Of a stretch of DNA of 64,000 nt, positions 20,603 through 32,115 are shown one piece after another. The notes under the pieces were generated by a model. It made no database searches, was not told the DNA's origin, and was given only the letters and a program-made list of their open reading frames with translations. The stretch is from assembly GCF_000350225.1 (NCBI RefSeq), contig NW_005179080.1:186001-250000 (forward strand). Reading direction: 5' to 3'. A program made the position numbers and the translations under genes. The stretch comes from Chondrus crispus (taxonomy: Eukaryota; Rhodophyta; Florideophyceae; Gigartinales; Gigartinaceae). The stretch's first letter is position 1. Every line of letters starts with the position of its first letter.

Positions 20603-22128
20603 TTTTCAACGCTTTCTGGACACCTTCCGAGCATTGCACGATTTATACTTTAGCGTACGCATTTACTTTACTTCAACTGTCCACATATGTGAGCACTTGT
20701 TTCACACATGTACGTGTTTATGATTATCAATCCTAACTCCACAACATGTAAGATCTTGCGCACTAGTTCTCGGCGACTCCTATCAATCCCGACAAGCCAC
20801 AGCATCGTAATTTGAAAGTGTTCTTTCGCCTCTCCTAATCCCCCCAACATTACTTTCTTTCCAAAATCTATCGAGCAGCTGGAAGTACGTCAAGTAAATC
20901 ATTCGTTGTCTTTCTTTCAAATGATGACATAAAGTGCCAAAGACGTATCCGTCATCTCCTACTCTCCACTACTCCCACGTCTCATATGAAATATCGCCCT
21001 GTCCCTAAGTTCAGCGTTCACCCATGCGTAGCCGTCGAAGAGGGTCATGCCTCCATTAAACTGTTAGCCTTCGACGCCCAACATCTACAATTTGTCACGA
21101 AGGAGATCATAAACCCTACATGAATTCTTCACAATACTGTCCACTGTGCTTTGTTAGATCGGAAGAGTCCTCTTAAACGTGGCCACATGCATTGAACTCA
21201 TGGAGCACATTCACTCTCTTATGAGAGTCTCCTTCGCTCTTCAGACCCCACCAGCGCTCTAGCAAATCAATTATTGTAACTAGCTGTTTGTCGGAAAAGG
21301 CTGAAGAAATGTACATCTTTCCCATGGCGATTTCTTGCTCGAATTCAAGACCCAGCGACATATGTTTCCAGTGTGCTCTCAGTGTGATGATGCCACGGTT
21401 TGGTATATGTTTAAAGTTTCAACAGCTGTGAGAAAAGAAACCAACCTCCTCAGACAAGTGCTTGCTTAATAAACCTTGGTTTCAGTTTCTGGCACAACTT
21501 GATTGTAGCAATGTTGCAGTACAGACTGTATCCACCTAGCAATGTGGTCGCCCTGGAGCGCGGAGCTTTAAGAGAAAATTTACTCCTTTCTCTAAACGGC
21601 TGAGAGGGGTTACGCTAGACGGAAAGGAAACGAAACCTGGACGAGAGTACATGAGAAACGATTTATGAAGAAGAGGAGGTGGATAGGAGGCGGGATGGTT
21701 GGGGGTGCCTCAAACGGGCTGTCGGTTAAAGTGCTTCTAACAGTCCTTCTCAAGTGGTTCAAATGGTAGACATTTCTTCGTCACGCTACAAGGTGTACGC
21801 TAAGACTCTGTGCCCCGTCGCCTATTTCCGTGTACAAACGCATCAGCACTTGTCTGCTTGGAAATCAAGCCGAAGGACTGTGTTCCAATACATGTACAAT
21901 ACATATGTGTTTGTAGCAGAAAACAAAGGAATCGCAACAGTTTTCCTCCATTTGCAAATCTGAAAACATGTCCTGATTTCTTCCGCACTCCTACAGCATC
22001 AAGGGTACACGATACCTATCTCAGCCGGTCACCCCGATTCTTCATTTCTTCCAAATCCCGCAAGACTCCAGATAACTCTCACACACAGTCTCTTCCAGCT
22101 GCTCTACTGCTCCACTAACGCGCACTCT
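20603..22128. other. A/T-richer spacer, no supported gene
   Basis: About 1.5 kb, less GC-rich than its surroundings. Short minus-strand frames (for example 21361-21173, with an IIDLLERWWGLKSEGDSHKR segment) could be further debris of a decayed gene but match nothing I know. Confidence 0.4.
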
Positions 22129-22179
22129 TTGTTCCTCCCTGGAATTCACGTTACAACTGCATTCCAAACTCGCGTCACA

Positions 22180-23390
22180 ATGACTCCGTCCTTCATCCCG
22201 CACCCGCTCCCCACCCGGCCAGTCCGCCCCCGCTCCCTCCTCATTTGCAGCGCCGCAAAGCCGTCTCCCCCACGCCGCACTCTTCTCAGCCGCAATCTCT
22301 CCATCCTACCTACCCTTGTCCGCACCGCTCGCTTCACCTGGCGTCAATTCTGGCGCATCATGATGGCCGAGCTCGCTCCATCAGACGCCGAGGGACGCTA
22401 CATGCGCCCCGCCTCCCCTCTTGCAGCTCCCCCTCCAAGCCTTGAGCCAGAGTCGAATTACGCTGTCTACGTGGGCGTGGCGTGCCAATGGTGCCACCGA
22501 GTTCTCCTCGCGCTTGCTTTGCTGCGCTTGGAGAACGTTGACGTGAGATATGTCGTGCCAGGGGATGATGGACTCTGGAAACTCACAAACAAAGAGGAAG
22601 GTTTGCTCAGGGATGTATATTTGGAGAAGGAACCCGGTTACACGGGGAGATTTACTGCGCCGTTGATGATGGAACCCATGGGTGGGGGAGGGATTGTTTC
22701 GAACGAGTCAGCGGATATTTTGCGCTCCTTGGGCGATTTGGCTGGCAGGGTGAACATAGATGAAGAAACTACTGTGTGGCTGCGGCCCAGGAAGGAGAAT
22801 GAATTTGGAGTTAATGTGGACGATATGGATCGCTTCTGCGTGAGGTTGTACGATTGTGTTAATAATGGTGTGTATCGGTGTGGGTTTGCGACGTCGCAAA
22901 AGGCATATGAGGAGGCTCAAAATGACTTGTTTGAATGCCTAGATGATGTGGAGGCTCGGTTGCAATCGTCGCGCTTCCTGTTCAGTCCCGTCGTTATCAC
23001 AGAAGCTGACGTCCGGCTGTTTCCGACAGTGTTTCGGTTTGACGCCGTGTACGCTCTGCTGTTCAAGGCATCGCGGAAAACGATTCGTGCAGACTATCCG
23101 GCGATATCTGCGTGGATCAGAGGTAAGTGAAATCCGTGTATCTTCATAGCCAATTTCATCGCGTTCTCCACAAGTGCTAATGGTCGTTCTCTATTTCTTT
23201 TCTATGGCTTTCAGATATTTACAACATGTCCGGCGTGCCTGAGACTTGTGACTTGGCGGGGACGAGGGAAAACTATTTCACTAGCTTGTTTCCGTTGAAT
23301 CCTAGCGGCATAGTGCCTGTAACTCCTGTTCAAGATCTTTCTCCAGCTCCAACTCGACGAGGTCTTGGTGTGAGTGCGACAGTGCCGTAG
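22180..23390 (+). CDS. glutathionyl-hydroquinone reductase-like GST, plastid-type leader, two exons
   Basis: Joins 22180..23122 and 23215..23390 for 372 residues. It belongs to the Xi/ECM4/YqjG branch of glutathione transferases, which reduce glutathionyl-hydroquinones. Landmarks are YVGVACQWCHRVLLALALLR (equivalent to ACPWAHR in the family, catalytic Cys102), the long linker to APLMMEP...GGGIVSNESADILR, and the helical C-domain with ITEADVRLFPTVFRFDAVY and, after splicing, WIRDIYNMSGV. The first 55 residues are Ser/Pro/Arg-rich, consistent with a plastid transit peptide. The ATG at 22180 (CACAATGAC) has the better context; an in-frame ATG at 22129 is possible. The active site reads CxxC rather than CPWA, which is unusual. 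Confidence 0.85.
23123..23214 (+). other. spliceosomal intron in the GST gene
   Basis: Donor GTAAGT at 23123, acceptor TTTCAG ending 23214, with a pyrimidine-rich stretch before it and a GCTAAT branch-like sequence near 23177. Removal restores WIRDIYNM in frame. Length 92 bp. Confidence 0.9.
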
Positions 23391-24089
23391 TATCCAAAAG
23401 CAGGAATTCCAAATGATGACCGTCGTCTCCAATGCATTTCGGTACAGCAGGATGTAAGCCACACTGCATCAGGAGGACAGCAGATGTGGTGCTTCGAGCG
23501 CGTGTTCAGAGTTACGCCGAACCTGTCCTAGCGACAATAACTGGTGACCTCGCTGAAGCAATGCTTGAAGTAACTCCTGTGCTTGTTCCTCGTCTACTTT
23601 TGCATATTGAGAAGAATTCATGTGCCTTGAACCTTGTTGAGAACCCGCCTCAAGGTGACAAGGTTGTTGACAGGAAGACATAATTGTTCCCTTCATATTC
23701 ATAGGCTGGACTTTGGTTGAGGAACTACCTCTACGTACGATTCCTGCAGATCAACTCTAGACGCAGATTTATCACTTTGTGGAGCAGAATGTTCCTTGGA
23801 ACCAATGTTTTTCTGTGGCATACCCTGAGTTTCAATTTCTGACCAGTGCTCCGGATTCAAACTGATATTCTGAAGAGTGTGTTCACTACGACGCGCTTCG
23901 TACAGCGCATCTTGTCCCTTAAATCCTAGCGCGGATTCCTGGTTCGAGTTCCTTTACTCGAGAGCTGTTTCACTGTGTATTCACTGCCGCGGCGGGTTTC
24001 CAGACGTTTTCTTGCATTTCCACGTCTGGCGCCGAATCCTAATCTAATTGGATTTGCTCCATAGCCTGTTTGTTAATATTGACGACATC
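23391..24089. other. convergent spacer, no supported gene
   Basis: About 700 bp between the 3' ends of the GST gene and the next minus-strand gene. Short frames only. Confidence 0.5.
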
Positions 24090-25814
24090 CTATGGCATTT
24101 CTCGTGCTTCAACTTCTGGCTGGCGTGCCTCACTCACGTTTCCTTTCTTCTCACCGCCATTATTCCTTTTCACAGGGACAGGCTGACCGCGCTTAGAGCT
24201 TTCGGCATGTATTGGATCTTCGTCATTAACGCTTTGAACCGGTGCAACTGAGGCAGCTTGTGGCTTGTGCGTATTGGTGTGCTGTTGCTTGACCACACCA
24301 TCTCTAAGGAGCGATGAGGCCGTTGGAGACCCCGCGTCTTTCCAATTCTGAATCATCGTGATAGAATCGATGTTCTCGTCGTATGCGTGTGGGAAATGCG
24401 ATTGTCTCGTCTTTTGTACGCAATTGCCCCACGCTCCTCCATCAGGCACAAAACCAACCGACCTCACGGCTAATTCCCTTTCGAGGGTATTTGCAGTAAA
24501 GAGATCGCCCCCCACCTCCAGCAGGACTGGGTCCATAACGTTAAGGTGCTCGGCAATGTATTCAGTAACATCGTCAGGAACATGCAATGGGACTGCCAAG
24601 TAGATAGCAGTTGCTCCTATCATATCTGCAGCGTGGGCAATTGCATTCACATAAGTTTGAACAGGCACGATGCTGTCTAAGAAAATGCAAACAGTTCCGT
24701 TCTTTGTGTGTGCTTTGTCGCATGTTGTGCTGCTCCACCGGAGCTTAACGAAGAGTGTCGTGTTCAATGCAGGAAACCTCTCATCAATGTAATCAGAAAT
24801 GTGCTTTGCCGGGAAGAAGTGTGCCAGTACGTCAGGATTGATCGCTATCGGAGCTCGCATAAGGCCCACTCCGACGCAATGTCTTCCGGGTTCTTCTGGG
24901 AGCTTGTCTCGCATATACTCAGCAACAACGTTGACGTCATAGTTAACGAGTTTGGATTTTAAAAACCGGTACCCCTTCGAGTCAGCCCGCACAAGAGTAG
25001 TGTTTTTCGCAAGATTAGGATGACTCTCCTTGACATACAACGCAAAGTTTTTAACAATAGCCGACTCGGCACCTCTGTCGTCAAACACGTTGGTCATGCC
25101 ATTCTCCTGGCAAGTCCGCAGCGGGACAAAGCGCACGCCTGTGCGCGCCAGCTCTGGCAAATCGAAGACCTGATGAAAAGGGACGGGGCGGTCGGGCTGC
25201 GAGGCACCGAACGACGAGATGACGGAGGGAATGACTACGCAGGCATTGCGGATGGCAAGGGTAAGGGAGAGAGAGGTCCAGATGTGCTCGATCTGAGTGC
25301 CCAAACCCGTAGACGAGGATTCGGGCACGACAATAATGGGACACTCGTCGTCTGACAGCGGCGCAGCATCTTCATCGACGTCGTCAAAATCGTTTGAGTG
25401 CGGGTGAGATTCGTCTTCTGGATCGTGATTGTCCGGTGTAGATAGGTCTGTCTCCTCACGACCTTGCTGGGTGTTGGTGTCGTCCGTGAAAGCGTCCGGG
25501 TCATCTGGTGGGGCGGCCGGGAGGTGATCTGGGCGTACGACAGGGCGGGGGTTGTGGTGTGTATCGTTCTGAGCTTGACTTCGCAGGTCAAGCTGTTCCT
25601 TCCACCTCTGGAGGGCGACTCGCTCCCTCTGGAGCTCGTCCTTCAGGCGCTGAACTTCTGTGAGCTGGGGTTGGAGGCCACTACGGCGGTCCTTGAATTC
25701 GAAGAGGTTCCTAACGGCGTACTCCGTACGCTCGGGGGCGAGGGAGCGGAGAAAAGCCAGGGCGAGCAGAAGAGCGATGAAGCCCCATACGAAGGAACGG
25801 CGGGTGGAGGACAT
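24090..25814 (-). CDS. type II membrane protein, possible O-fucosyltransferase-like glycosyltransferase
   Basis: 574 residues from the ATG at 25814 (the frame is open further upstream, but that part looks non-coding). Layout: a short basic cytosolic N-terminus; one membrane anchor at about 8-25 (VWGFIALLLALAFLRSL); a coiled stem rich in Glu/Gln/Arg; an acidic Asp-rich linker (about 100-155); and a globular domain starting PIIVVPESSSTGLGTQIEHIW. This is the plan of a Golgi-resident glycosyltransferase. The early GLGTQ turn followed by a helix and a VVIPSVIS strand is reminiscent of O-FucT-like (GT65/68) enzymes, and several N-glycosylation sequons are present. I cannot identify catalytic residues, so the enzyme class is a guess and the topology is the solid part. 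The last 70 residues are low-complexity. Confidence 0.55.
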   Translation of the reverse strand: MSSTRRSFVWGFIALLLALAFLRSLAPERTEYAVRNLFEFKDRRSGLQPQLTEVQRLKDELQRERVALQRWKEQLDLRSQAQNDTHHNPRPVVRPDHLPAAPPDDPDAFTDDTNTQQGREETDLSTPDNHDPEDESHPHSNDFDDVDEDAAPLSDDECPIIVVPESSSTGLGTQIEHIWTSLSLTLAIRNACVVIPSVISSFGASQPDRPVPFHQVFDLPELARTGVRFVPLRTCQENGMTNVFDDRGAESAIVKNFALYVKESHPNLAKNTTLVRADSKGYRFLKSKLVNYDVNVVAEYMRDKLPEEPGRHCVGVGLMRAPIAINPDVLAHFFPAKHISDYIDERFPALNTTLFVKLRWSSTTCDKAHTKNGTVCIFLDSIVPVQTYVNAIAHAADMIGATAIYLAVPLHVPDDVTEYIAEHLNVMDPVLLEVGGDLFTANTLERELAVRSVGFVPDGGAWGNCVQKTRQSHFPHAYDENIDSITMIQNWKDAGSPTASSLLRDGVVKQQHTNTHKPQAASVAPVQSVNDEDPIHAESSKRGQPVPVKRNNGGEKKGNVSEARQPEVEAREMP

Positions 25815-27009
25815 GACGCGGGCGGGCGAGGTAGAGACGGGAGGGGAGGGCGTAGGGTGGCATAATGGATACGGAGGAAATGGGTGGGTTGGTTCTGTGA
25901 GAGACGGGGGCTGTGAGAGACGGGGCGAGTCGAAGTGAGTACGGGACACGGGTGGCCCGCGAGGGAGGGATAGTGAAGGTGGAAAGGTATGCTTAGTCGG
26001 GGTACGTGTCGCGGCCAATGAATTTGCAGGGTTATGCAGATGACGGCGGAATGAGCTGTAAGATATTTTATAAGCCAATAGGATTGTGCAGATGGCGGCG
26101 GAATGGGCTGTAAGAGCTTGCATAAGCCAATACCAGTTGAAGAATCGTCACGCCCACGACTACTGTACTACAATTGTACTTTCAGGCTGAAAACACTGAA
26201 TAGTATATGGCGTGTACACGTGTGCAATACAGGGTTGGATGGCCACAGGGTTACAGTACATAAAGGAGACGTTGCCGCGGCCGCCCTCCCCTCCCGCGGC
26301 CCATCCGTTCCTTCCCTCATGGACGTCGTAGTGAGACCCGCAAGCGCGATCCCTCGCCGATCTGGACGCCGCGCCGTCACCCTGTGCGTGCAAACGATCT
26401 CCGCCGAATTCCTTTCCGCGCACCGGGTGCGCGGGGCCACGCGTGCCGTTCGTCGCACGGCCGCCGCATCGCCCACTTTTCAATAAGTATACGCAAATGG
26501 AGACGCCGGCGTACCGTGCCGGCGCGCTTTACCAGCGATGCCAGAGAATCTCATGCAGACTAGCGGGCGGCGCGCGCCCATGCGCCACCCCGTACAACAG
26601 TCATGGACATTTGAATTAGATCCGCACGTAGTTAGACCACACTTCGTGCGCCCGCAGTTCCGCCGACAAGCTCCATGTGCCGCCCATCCGTCTCGCAAGG
26701 CCGTACCGCCGCATCGAGTCGCAACTACCGACCAGCCTCGCCGTCCCGAATGCACTGGTATCCCGAAAATTTCCTCAAAAAACGTCCTCCAGGTAGCCGC
26801 AGCTGGCCCTCCAGTGGGGGCTGCCGTCCCTGGCGCCCTGCCCCCGGGGTGCCCCGCCCCGCCCCCGCCGCCCCCCCCTCCCTCCCCCCCTCCTTTCCCC
26901 GTCACGGTCCCCCTCCGCCCTCCATCCCCGCACCCACGCCAACCCAACCTTCCACAACCTCTCCCTCGAGACCAGACCTTGACCACCGCCCTCCTTATCC
27001 ACCCTCACT
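25815..27009. other. divergent promoter region, no supported gene
   Basis: A 1.2-kb spacer between two divergent genes. It contains a near duplication of GCAGATGGCGGCGGAATG-like sequence around 26035-26110 and is increasingly C-rich towards 27000. Long frames here lack domains. Confidence 0.5.
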
Positions 27010-27792
27010 ATGAACCGCCGACGTGGCCCCGCCGACCACCGGTCGCACCTGTTCGCCCAGTTAGGGCCCACCTCGCGCGCGTCCGACGCGGCTGCGCCAC
27101 GCGCGCCTTCCCCGCCGGCGCTGCGCCGCCACTCGGCCTCCTTCCCTTCGAAGCGCCCCAGGGCCTCGCCGGCGTTGCCGTGCATCATGCCGCGCGAGCG
27201 CGCGGCTTGCCCAGCCCCGCCGCGCACGTACGACGCTGCCGTCGCCCCGTTCTCCCGCTTCGTCCCGACGACGACGGAGGAGCACGCGGAGATGATGCGC
27301 CTGTGCGGCGCGCCACGCCTCTCGGCGCTCGCCTTGGCCGCCGCCCGCGTTGCTGCGGCGAGGGGGAGGCTCGTGGATTTGTCCAAGATTGCAGACGACC
27401 ACGTGTTCTTGCTGCTGGCCACCCCGGCCATCGGTGCCGCGCAGCTCAAAATGCTGGAGAGGCACAACCCCTCCCGCGTGGCCGTGCTGGACGCGCTCTG
27501 GGCTAGGATGGTTATGGAGACTTACGCCATCACCCAGCTGCCGGACAAGGTCGTGTGGTGGCGCGAGCTCTTCGAGATGGAGATGAGGAAGGAGCAGCTG
27601 CTGCTGGATAAGGCAAGCGAACGGTTGAGGAGGAGATATAGCGATGGGGAGATGGACAAGGGCCGCAAGGTCGAGATGACGAAGAGGATTCGCGTCGGCC
27701 CGCCCAAGAGGAGGGCGGGAGACCCGACCGTGCCGCAGAGCAGGATATCCCGCCTTAGGGAGCAGGTCAGAAGGCAGAAACGGAGAAGGTGA
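27010..27792 (+). CDS. Elongin A-domain protein
   Basis: A 260-residue basic protein. Residues about 95-215 fit the Elongin A (RNA polymerase II transcription factor SIII subunit A) domain: an F-box-like helix pair LVDLSKIADDHVFLLLATPAIGA, then QLKMLERHNPSRVAVLDALWARMVMETYAI and the conserved WWRELFEMEMRKEQLLLDKASERL. In animals this region (QLYRIEDYNP...LW...WREMYLR) contacts Elongin B/C and Cullin 5. The N-terminal 90 residues are Arg/Ala/Pro-rich and probably disordered, and the C-terminus is a basic tail rich in Arg/Lys. It is much shorter than animal Elongin A (about 770) because the TFIIS-like N-domain is absent, as in fungi. Assigned by eye; an F-box protein is the alternative. Confidence 0.6.
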   Translation: MNRRRGPADHRSHLFAQLGPTSRASDAAAPRAPSPPALRRHSASFPSKRPRASPALPCIMPRERAACPAPPRTYDAAVAPFSRFVPTTTEEHAEMMRLCGAPRLSALALAAARVAAARGRLVDLSKIADDHVFLLLATPAIGAAQLKMLERHNPSRVAVLDALWARMVMETYAITQLPDKVVWWRELFEMEMRKEQLLLDKASERLRRRYSDGEMDKGRKVEMTKRIRVGPPKRRAGDPTVPQSRISRLREQVRRQKRRR

Positions 27793-27910
27793 CGGAAGGC
27801 ATTTGAAGCAGGGGGCTATAGATGTATTTTTATTGTCGGTCAGCAACTAGTGCAGCAACAACCAGCTCAGGATGTAAACCAAAAGATCAAACGACATATG
27901 CACTGCGTTG

Positions 27911-28249
27911 TTACTCTATGCGCTGGAGTATGTGGACGCCAGACTCGGTCTCGACGATGGCAGAGACCTCGCCCACGTCGAGCGCGAAGGCGGCGTCTTC
28001 GAAGGGTTTCTGCATGCGGCCGCGGCCAAACACGCCCAGATCGCCGCCGTTTCGGGCCGAGGAGCAGTCGCTCTCGGTGCGCGCAAGCTCCTCGAACGAC
28101 ACCTCGCCAGAGACGATGCGCTCGCGGTACGCAGACAGGATCGCGAGGGCCTCCTCCTTTCCCCGCGTGATCTGCGGCGACTTCCACGAGGACGGCCGGC
28201 GCGACTCAGTGTGCTTCACGAGCAGGTGGCGGCACTGCACGAGAGACAT
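27911..28249 (-). CDS. PIN1-type parvulin peptidyl-prolyl isomerase lacking a WW domain
   Basis: 112 residues, a complete parvulin fold. Visible motifs are [19 protein letters not shown] (catalytic His and the phosphate-binding basic loop), [22 protein letters not shown] (catalytic Cys/Ser region), [17 protein letters not shown] and the terminal [10 protein letters not shown] with the second active-site His. The basic R-R-P loop predicts preference for phospho-Ser/Thr-Pro, as in plant Pin1At, which also lacks a WW domain. It is convergent with the Elongin A-like gene, with 118 bp between the stops. No targeting sequence is seen, so it is probably nuclear/cytosolic. Confidence 0.92.
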   Translation of the reverse strand: MSLVQCRHLLVKHTESRRPSSWKSPQITRGKEEALAILSAYRERIVSGEVSFEELARTESDCSSARNGGDLGVFGRGRMQKPFEDAAFALDVGEVSAIVETESGVHILQRIE

Positions 28250-28484
28250 CGTTCTGTGGAGAGGAGGTACAGCGAGTTGCGAACTGGCGACGTGAGCGGA
28301 AAAACGCGTTGGAGGGCGGCGGTGGGTGAGGGGTTGTGGTGCGACGGTGCCGCGAGTGCAGAGATCGATAGTGCGGGATTTACGGAGACAGGGATTTTTT
28401 TATTTTGCAGCGGAATAGACAAGGAAATGAAACGTTTTAGAATCCGTTGCTGTCGGGGGCTCAGGGGTGCGTGTACTGTACGGT

Positions 28485-29112
28485 TCTCGTAAGTTCAGAC
28501 ATGGTGTAGATTGAGGATGTCTGAGTTACTGTCCAGGAGGTTTGGAGGCCAAGGGAGATAGAGCATCGACGACAGAGGGGGGAGATAAGGGATATGATGG
28601 AATGGTGGACAATGGAAACACAATCTTCGGCACTATGCCGGGAGCTTAGACAAGCTCTGCTGAGGTGTTATTGCTTTTTTTCTCCGCTACCTCTCTCTCT
28701 GTTCCTCTCTTCCTAGGACTAGCCATATATCTACCTCGCTTCCCGCTTCTTCCTCTCGATTAGCCTTTCGATTCTACTCGGCGTCCTTTCACTTCTGCAT
28801 TTCCTCGGTGCGATGCTTTGCCTTTGCGTTCCTCGATTCGTTTCCTATCGGTGTCGGTGTGGCTTTCTTTTTGCCCTTCTAGACTGCATTCAGGATCCTT
28901 TAGCCCAATTACCTTACATCGGATATGGGTGCTTCTTTTCCCGCCTCTTCGCAATTAGGTCTGTTGTGTTGACAACCTCCTGAAGGCTGTGTCGCTCGAG
29001 CGTATACCTTCGAGTTAACATCGTACGTGGACTACCGGTGTCAGTTCACTTGTGGTGCTGCGCTTTGTAATTATGAGTAAGCAATAGTAATTGAAATTGC
29101 TTACTTCTTACA
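28485..29112 (-). repeat. 3' LTR of Copia element
   Basis: 628 bp, nearly identical to 33870-34499. Outer boundary set by the ACGGT target duplication at 28480-28484. Confidence 0.93.
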
Positions 29113-30700
29113 CACATCCCATTCGACTCAGGTACTCTGAGTGGACTTATTGCTTACACCATGATATCATGTCGTTGTTCGTTCCGAGAGAATGTTGAAC
29201 TTCGGGCAATTGGCGATTGCTTTATCTCCAGGTTTTGCTGTGCAAGGCTTTGCCTTGACCAAAGTCCACTACGAGTCTTCCGCTTAGGCACATATCGTGG
29301 GTGAGTTTCCACAGTTGTACATCCATCTTGGTAAGTGCGTCAGCAACGTTGCTTCGGCCTGGTATCCATCGCAGCACATCAATTTCCTCAGCATCAAAAC
29401 TATTCCGGATCCGTTGCACCGTTTGTCTCAATTTGTAGTCATGCCCTTCATGTAGTGTGGTAATCGTATCATATAAGCCGTGTGAATTCACCTGTAGCTC
29501 GTTCATGATGGGCCTATAAGGGAACATAAATCTGAATGCCCCGCGTAGGTAGAACCCTCTGTCATCTCCATCGGCACAGGCGATGATTTCGGCTCCGTAA
29601 CTCGAATAGCATATCCTTCTCTGTTTAGTGCTTGACCAATCGATGGCATGGTACACTTGCAAACCTCTTGCAGTTTTGATGCGTAGGCTTGCGAAAATTG
29701 CAGACTGACCATAAGACTTTGCTGAACTGATGTTGTATGCTGCATCTGAGAGTGTACATATTATTGCCTCTTCGATACTTTCTGGACTTCTGAATAGTAT
29801 CATGGGATTGAGCCTGAGTATCTCACGGATCATTGTGTTTGCCTCCATGAGATGGGATACTCGAAGTCCGGCAATCTTCTGTTGTAATGCTGAGCATGCG
29901 TAAGCGGCTGGGGGCAGTACTCCTTCACCTAGCCATAGGAGAGGGCCTGTCACACTCCTGAACATCGAAATCTCTGCATCGGTTGCCTTTTCGTCTTTCC
30001 ATTTCCTTCTTGCTCTACTGAGTTCGATTTCATTGAGTTGCTTCATGTATGTAGTCATCAAAAGTGTGACGTTCCCTTCTTCGTCCTGCTCAATTTCACA
30101 TCCGTTGAAGAAAAATCCTGCGTCTATGACTACCTTCCCTACCTCAAAACGCTTCTTCATCTCACTGACGAAATCACGGATCGATTGTACCTTTCCTCCG
30201 ATAATGAAGTCGTCGGTAACTTTTGCTACTACCATCGCAATGTGACCCTGCTCGTTTCGCCTCACGTAGAGCTGACTCAGTCCAAATCCTCTCTCCAACT
30301 TCCCGGTGGTTAACATCCAGTCTTCTATTACCTTAGCCCACTGTCGCCCTGCCACGACGATCCCATAGGGCAGCTTCTTCAACTTCCAAAGTTTTCCTCT
30401 GCTTCCCTTTCCTTCTCGAGGTGGTCTTAAGACCATATGTAATTACATAGATGCTTCTTTTGATCGGACCGCTCTGGAGGTATGCACCCTTGATATCGGC
30501 CATACCAAGCCTAAATCGTAGTAGGGAAACTATGCATAGAAGGAGCCTGATTATGTCAAACTGCGCCGTTGACGAATCTTTTCTGATGTTCTCTTTCTCT
30601 GAGTCTCGATTTCCGTGTAGTACGATTGTACCCTTGAGCTGCATGGAGCCGTCTTCCAGGTTATTCACCTTGTATATCACATGAGAGGAGATGACGTTAG
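29113..30700 (-). pseudogene. Copia reverse transcriptase/RNase H region
   Basis: Two minus-strand frames together cover the Copia RT and RNase H. The first (30680-30333) has LGMADIKGAYLQSGPI, which holds the first catalytic Asp. The second (30436-29222) has KVTDDFIIGG, the YVDD-box equivalent, and then an RNase H domain starting CTLSDAAYN. The frame change near 30,430 breaks the polyprotein between palm motifs. It continues to a WIPGRSNVADALTK motif typical of Copia RNase H. The usual YVDD Tyr/Val positions read VT, compatible with the family. Confidence 0.85.
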
Positions 30701-30788
30701 CATCCTTCGGTACCTTGTGCTCGTCAACGTCGTCGTATGCATCTGCCCAATTTGATTGATGTTCTCTGGTAAAGGCTTCCTCTACTAT

Positions 30789-32050
30789 CTAAGGCGGTGC
30801 AAATTCTAGCTTCCCTCGGCTGACTTTTGTATTACCTATGGTGTTGTGGATGTTCTGTGGTACCCGCTGTCGGTCTGATTGTAGCTCTGAGCCTGGCTGT
30901 GGTTCGATTATGGGTGTAGTCTTCCCAATATCTGCAACTGGATTCTCGGGTTCTGTTTGTGTGACAGATAACAGGGAGTGTCTACGATGGTTGATGGATG
31001 TTGCTTGTGTGTCGGAGTGTTCTTTATCGATCTCCCCCTCATCCATGCGACCATCTTTATCTAGCGATGGTTCATCGTCCGCCTCGGTAGACCGTAGTTC
31101 CTCTTCGAGTGTGCAGGAAAGGAGCCCTTCCGTGAGCTTATTCTTCGGGGCAATCCTTTCGTCCTCGTAAGACACTCGTGATGGGGGTCCCTTTTTGCTC
31201 GTCTTGCCAGCACCATGTGTGGGAGAGTCTCCACAACTGTGGCCTTCACCCACCTAGGCTTCTGTGCATGGCTTGATGTCTGGTAAAATACCCAAATTTT
31301 ATCGCCGTTGTTGATGGTGCCTTGCTGTATCGTATTCGGTGCTCGAGATGCGATAAGCCTCTGTAGGGCTCGAATAACGACCTGTTCTTTGTGAGCATCA
31401 AGTAGGTCCTGCGATATGGCCTGACTCGGAATACCGAGGATGGATGGTTGATATCCTCTCGCGAGCTGGAATGAGCTGAGGAGTTTCGTTCCGGAGAACA
31501 TGTTCGAGAGTAGTACTGCCCTAGCCACTATGGTGTCTGCACCTGCGTCCGTGATGTCGCTATCGAGCTACTTGATTATCGCTTTGATCGTACCGTTCTT
31601 CCGCTCAACGATTCCGATCTTATGGTGACGTCGTGCTGGACGTGGATTGAATTGTATGTCGTGTTGCGTTAAGAAATCTTTCAACGGCTTGCGATTAAAC
31701 TCATCGTCTGCGGAGAATGACTGAGGCGCACCGTGCATGCATATCCATCGGTGTTCCATTGCTGATATCGCTGCATTCATTGACTCCTTTTTGACAATAC
31801 TCATGTCGCTCTATCCGGTCCCTGTATCGGTGAGCGTTAGGAGGATCTGTTTCTGGCCTCCTTTCTCGCAATGGGTGAAGTCTGCTTGTAGTTCTTGATT
31901 AAAAGCCTTATTGATGTGGGTCAAGGAGAGCTTCTTCGAGGAAGCAGGTTGCCCGTTCTTAGCGCATACCTCACAAGCAGAATCTACTAGGTCAATGGCA
32001 TTCGAAAGTGGTGTATCTAGTATGCCTGCATCCTTGCATATCGTCTTCAC
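30789..32050 (-). pseudogene. Copia integrase region
   Basis: Minus-strand fragments in order. 32050-31811 has a zinc-finger-like CEVCAKNGQPASSKKLSLTH segment and ELQADFTHC (first catalytic Asp). 31804-31568 has HGAPQSFSADDEFN (second Asp region) and GIVERKNGTIK (catalytic Glu). 31528-31061 carries the C-terminal DNA-binding part with GDKIWVFYQ. Stops at about 31808-31806 and 31566 separate them. Residues 31253-30789 are the low-complexity linker that precedes RT. Confidence 0.85.
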
Positions 32051-32115
32051 TTCAGTTTTGGGTGCGTGGGTAAATCGATGTATCTTCTTCGAGAGTGCTA
32101 TCGGGGCGCGTCTCC

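Noticed and set aside
23935..23975. Possible Pol III B box (GGTTCGAGTTC)
   Set aside because: No matching T-stem and no cloverleaf partner sequence upstream.
26538..27506. 322-codon + frame upstream of and overlapping the Elongin A-like gene
   Set aside because: Pro/Ala/Arg-rich with no domain. The Elongin A frame in the same DNA has recognisable conserved helices.
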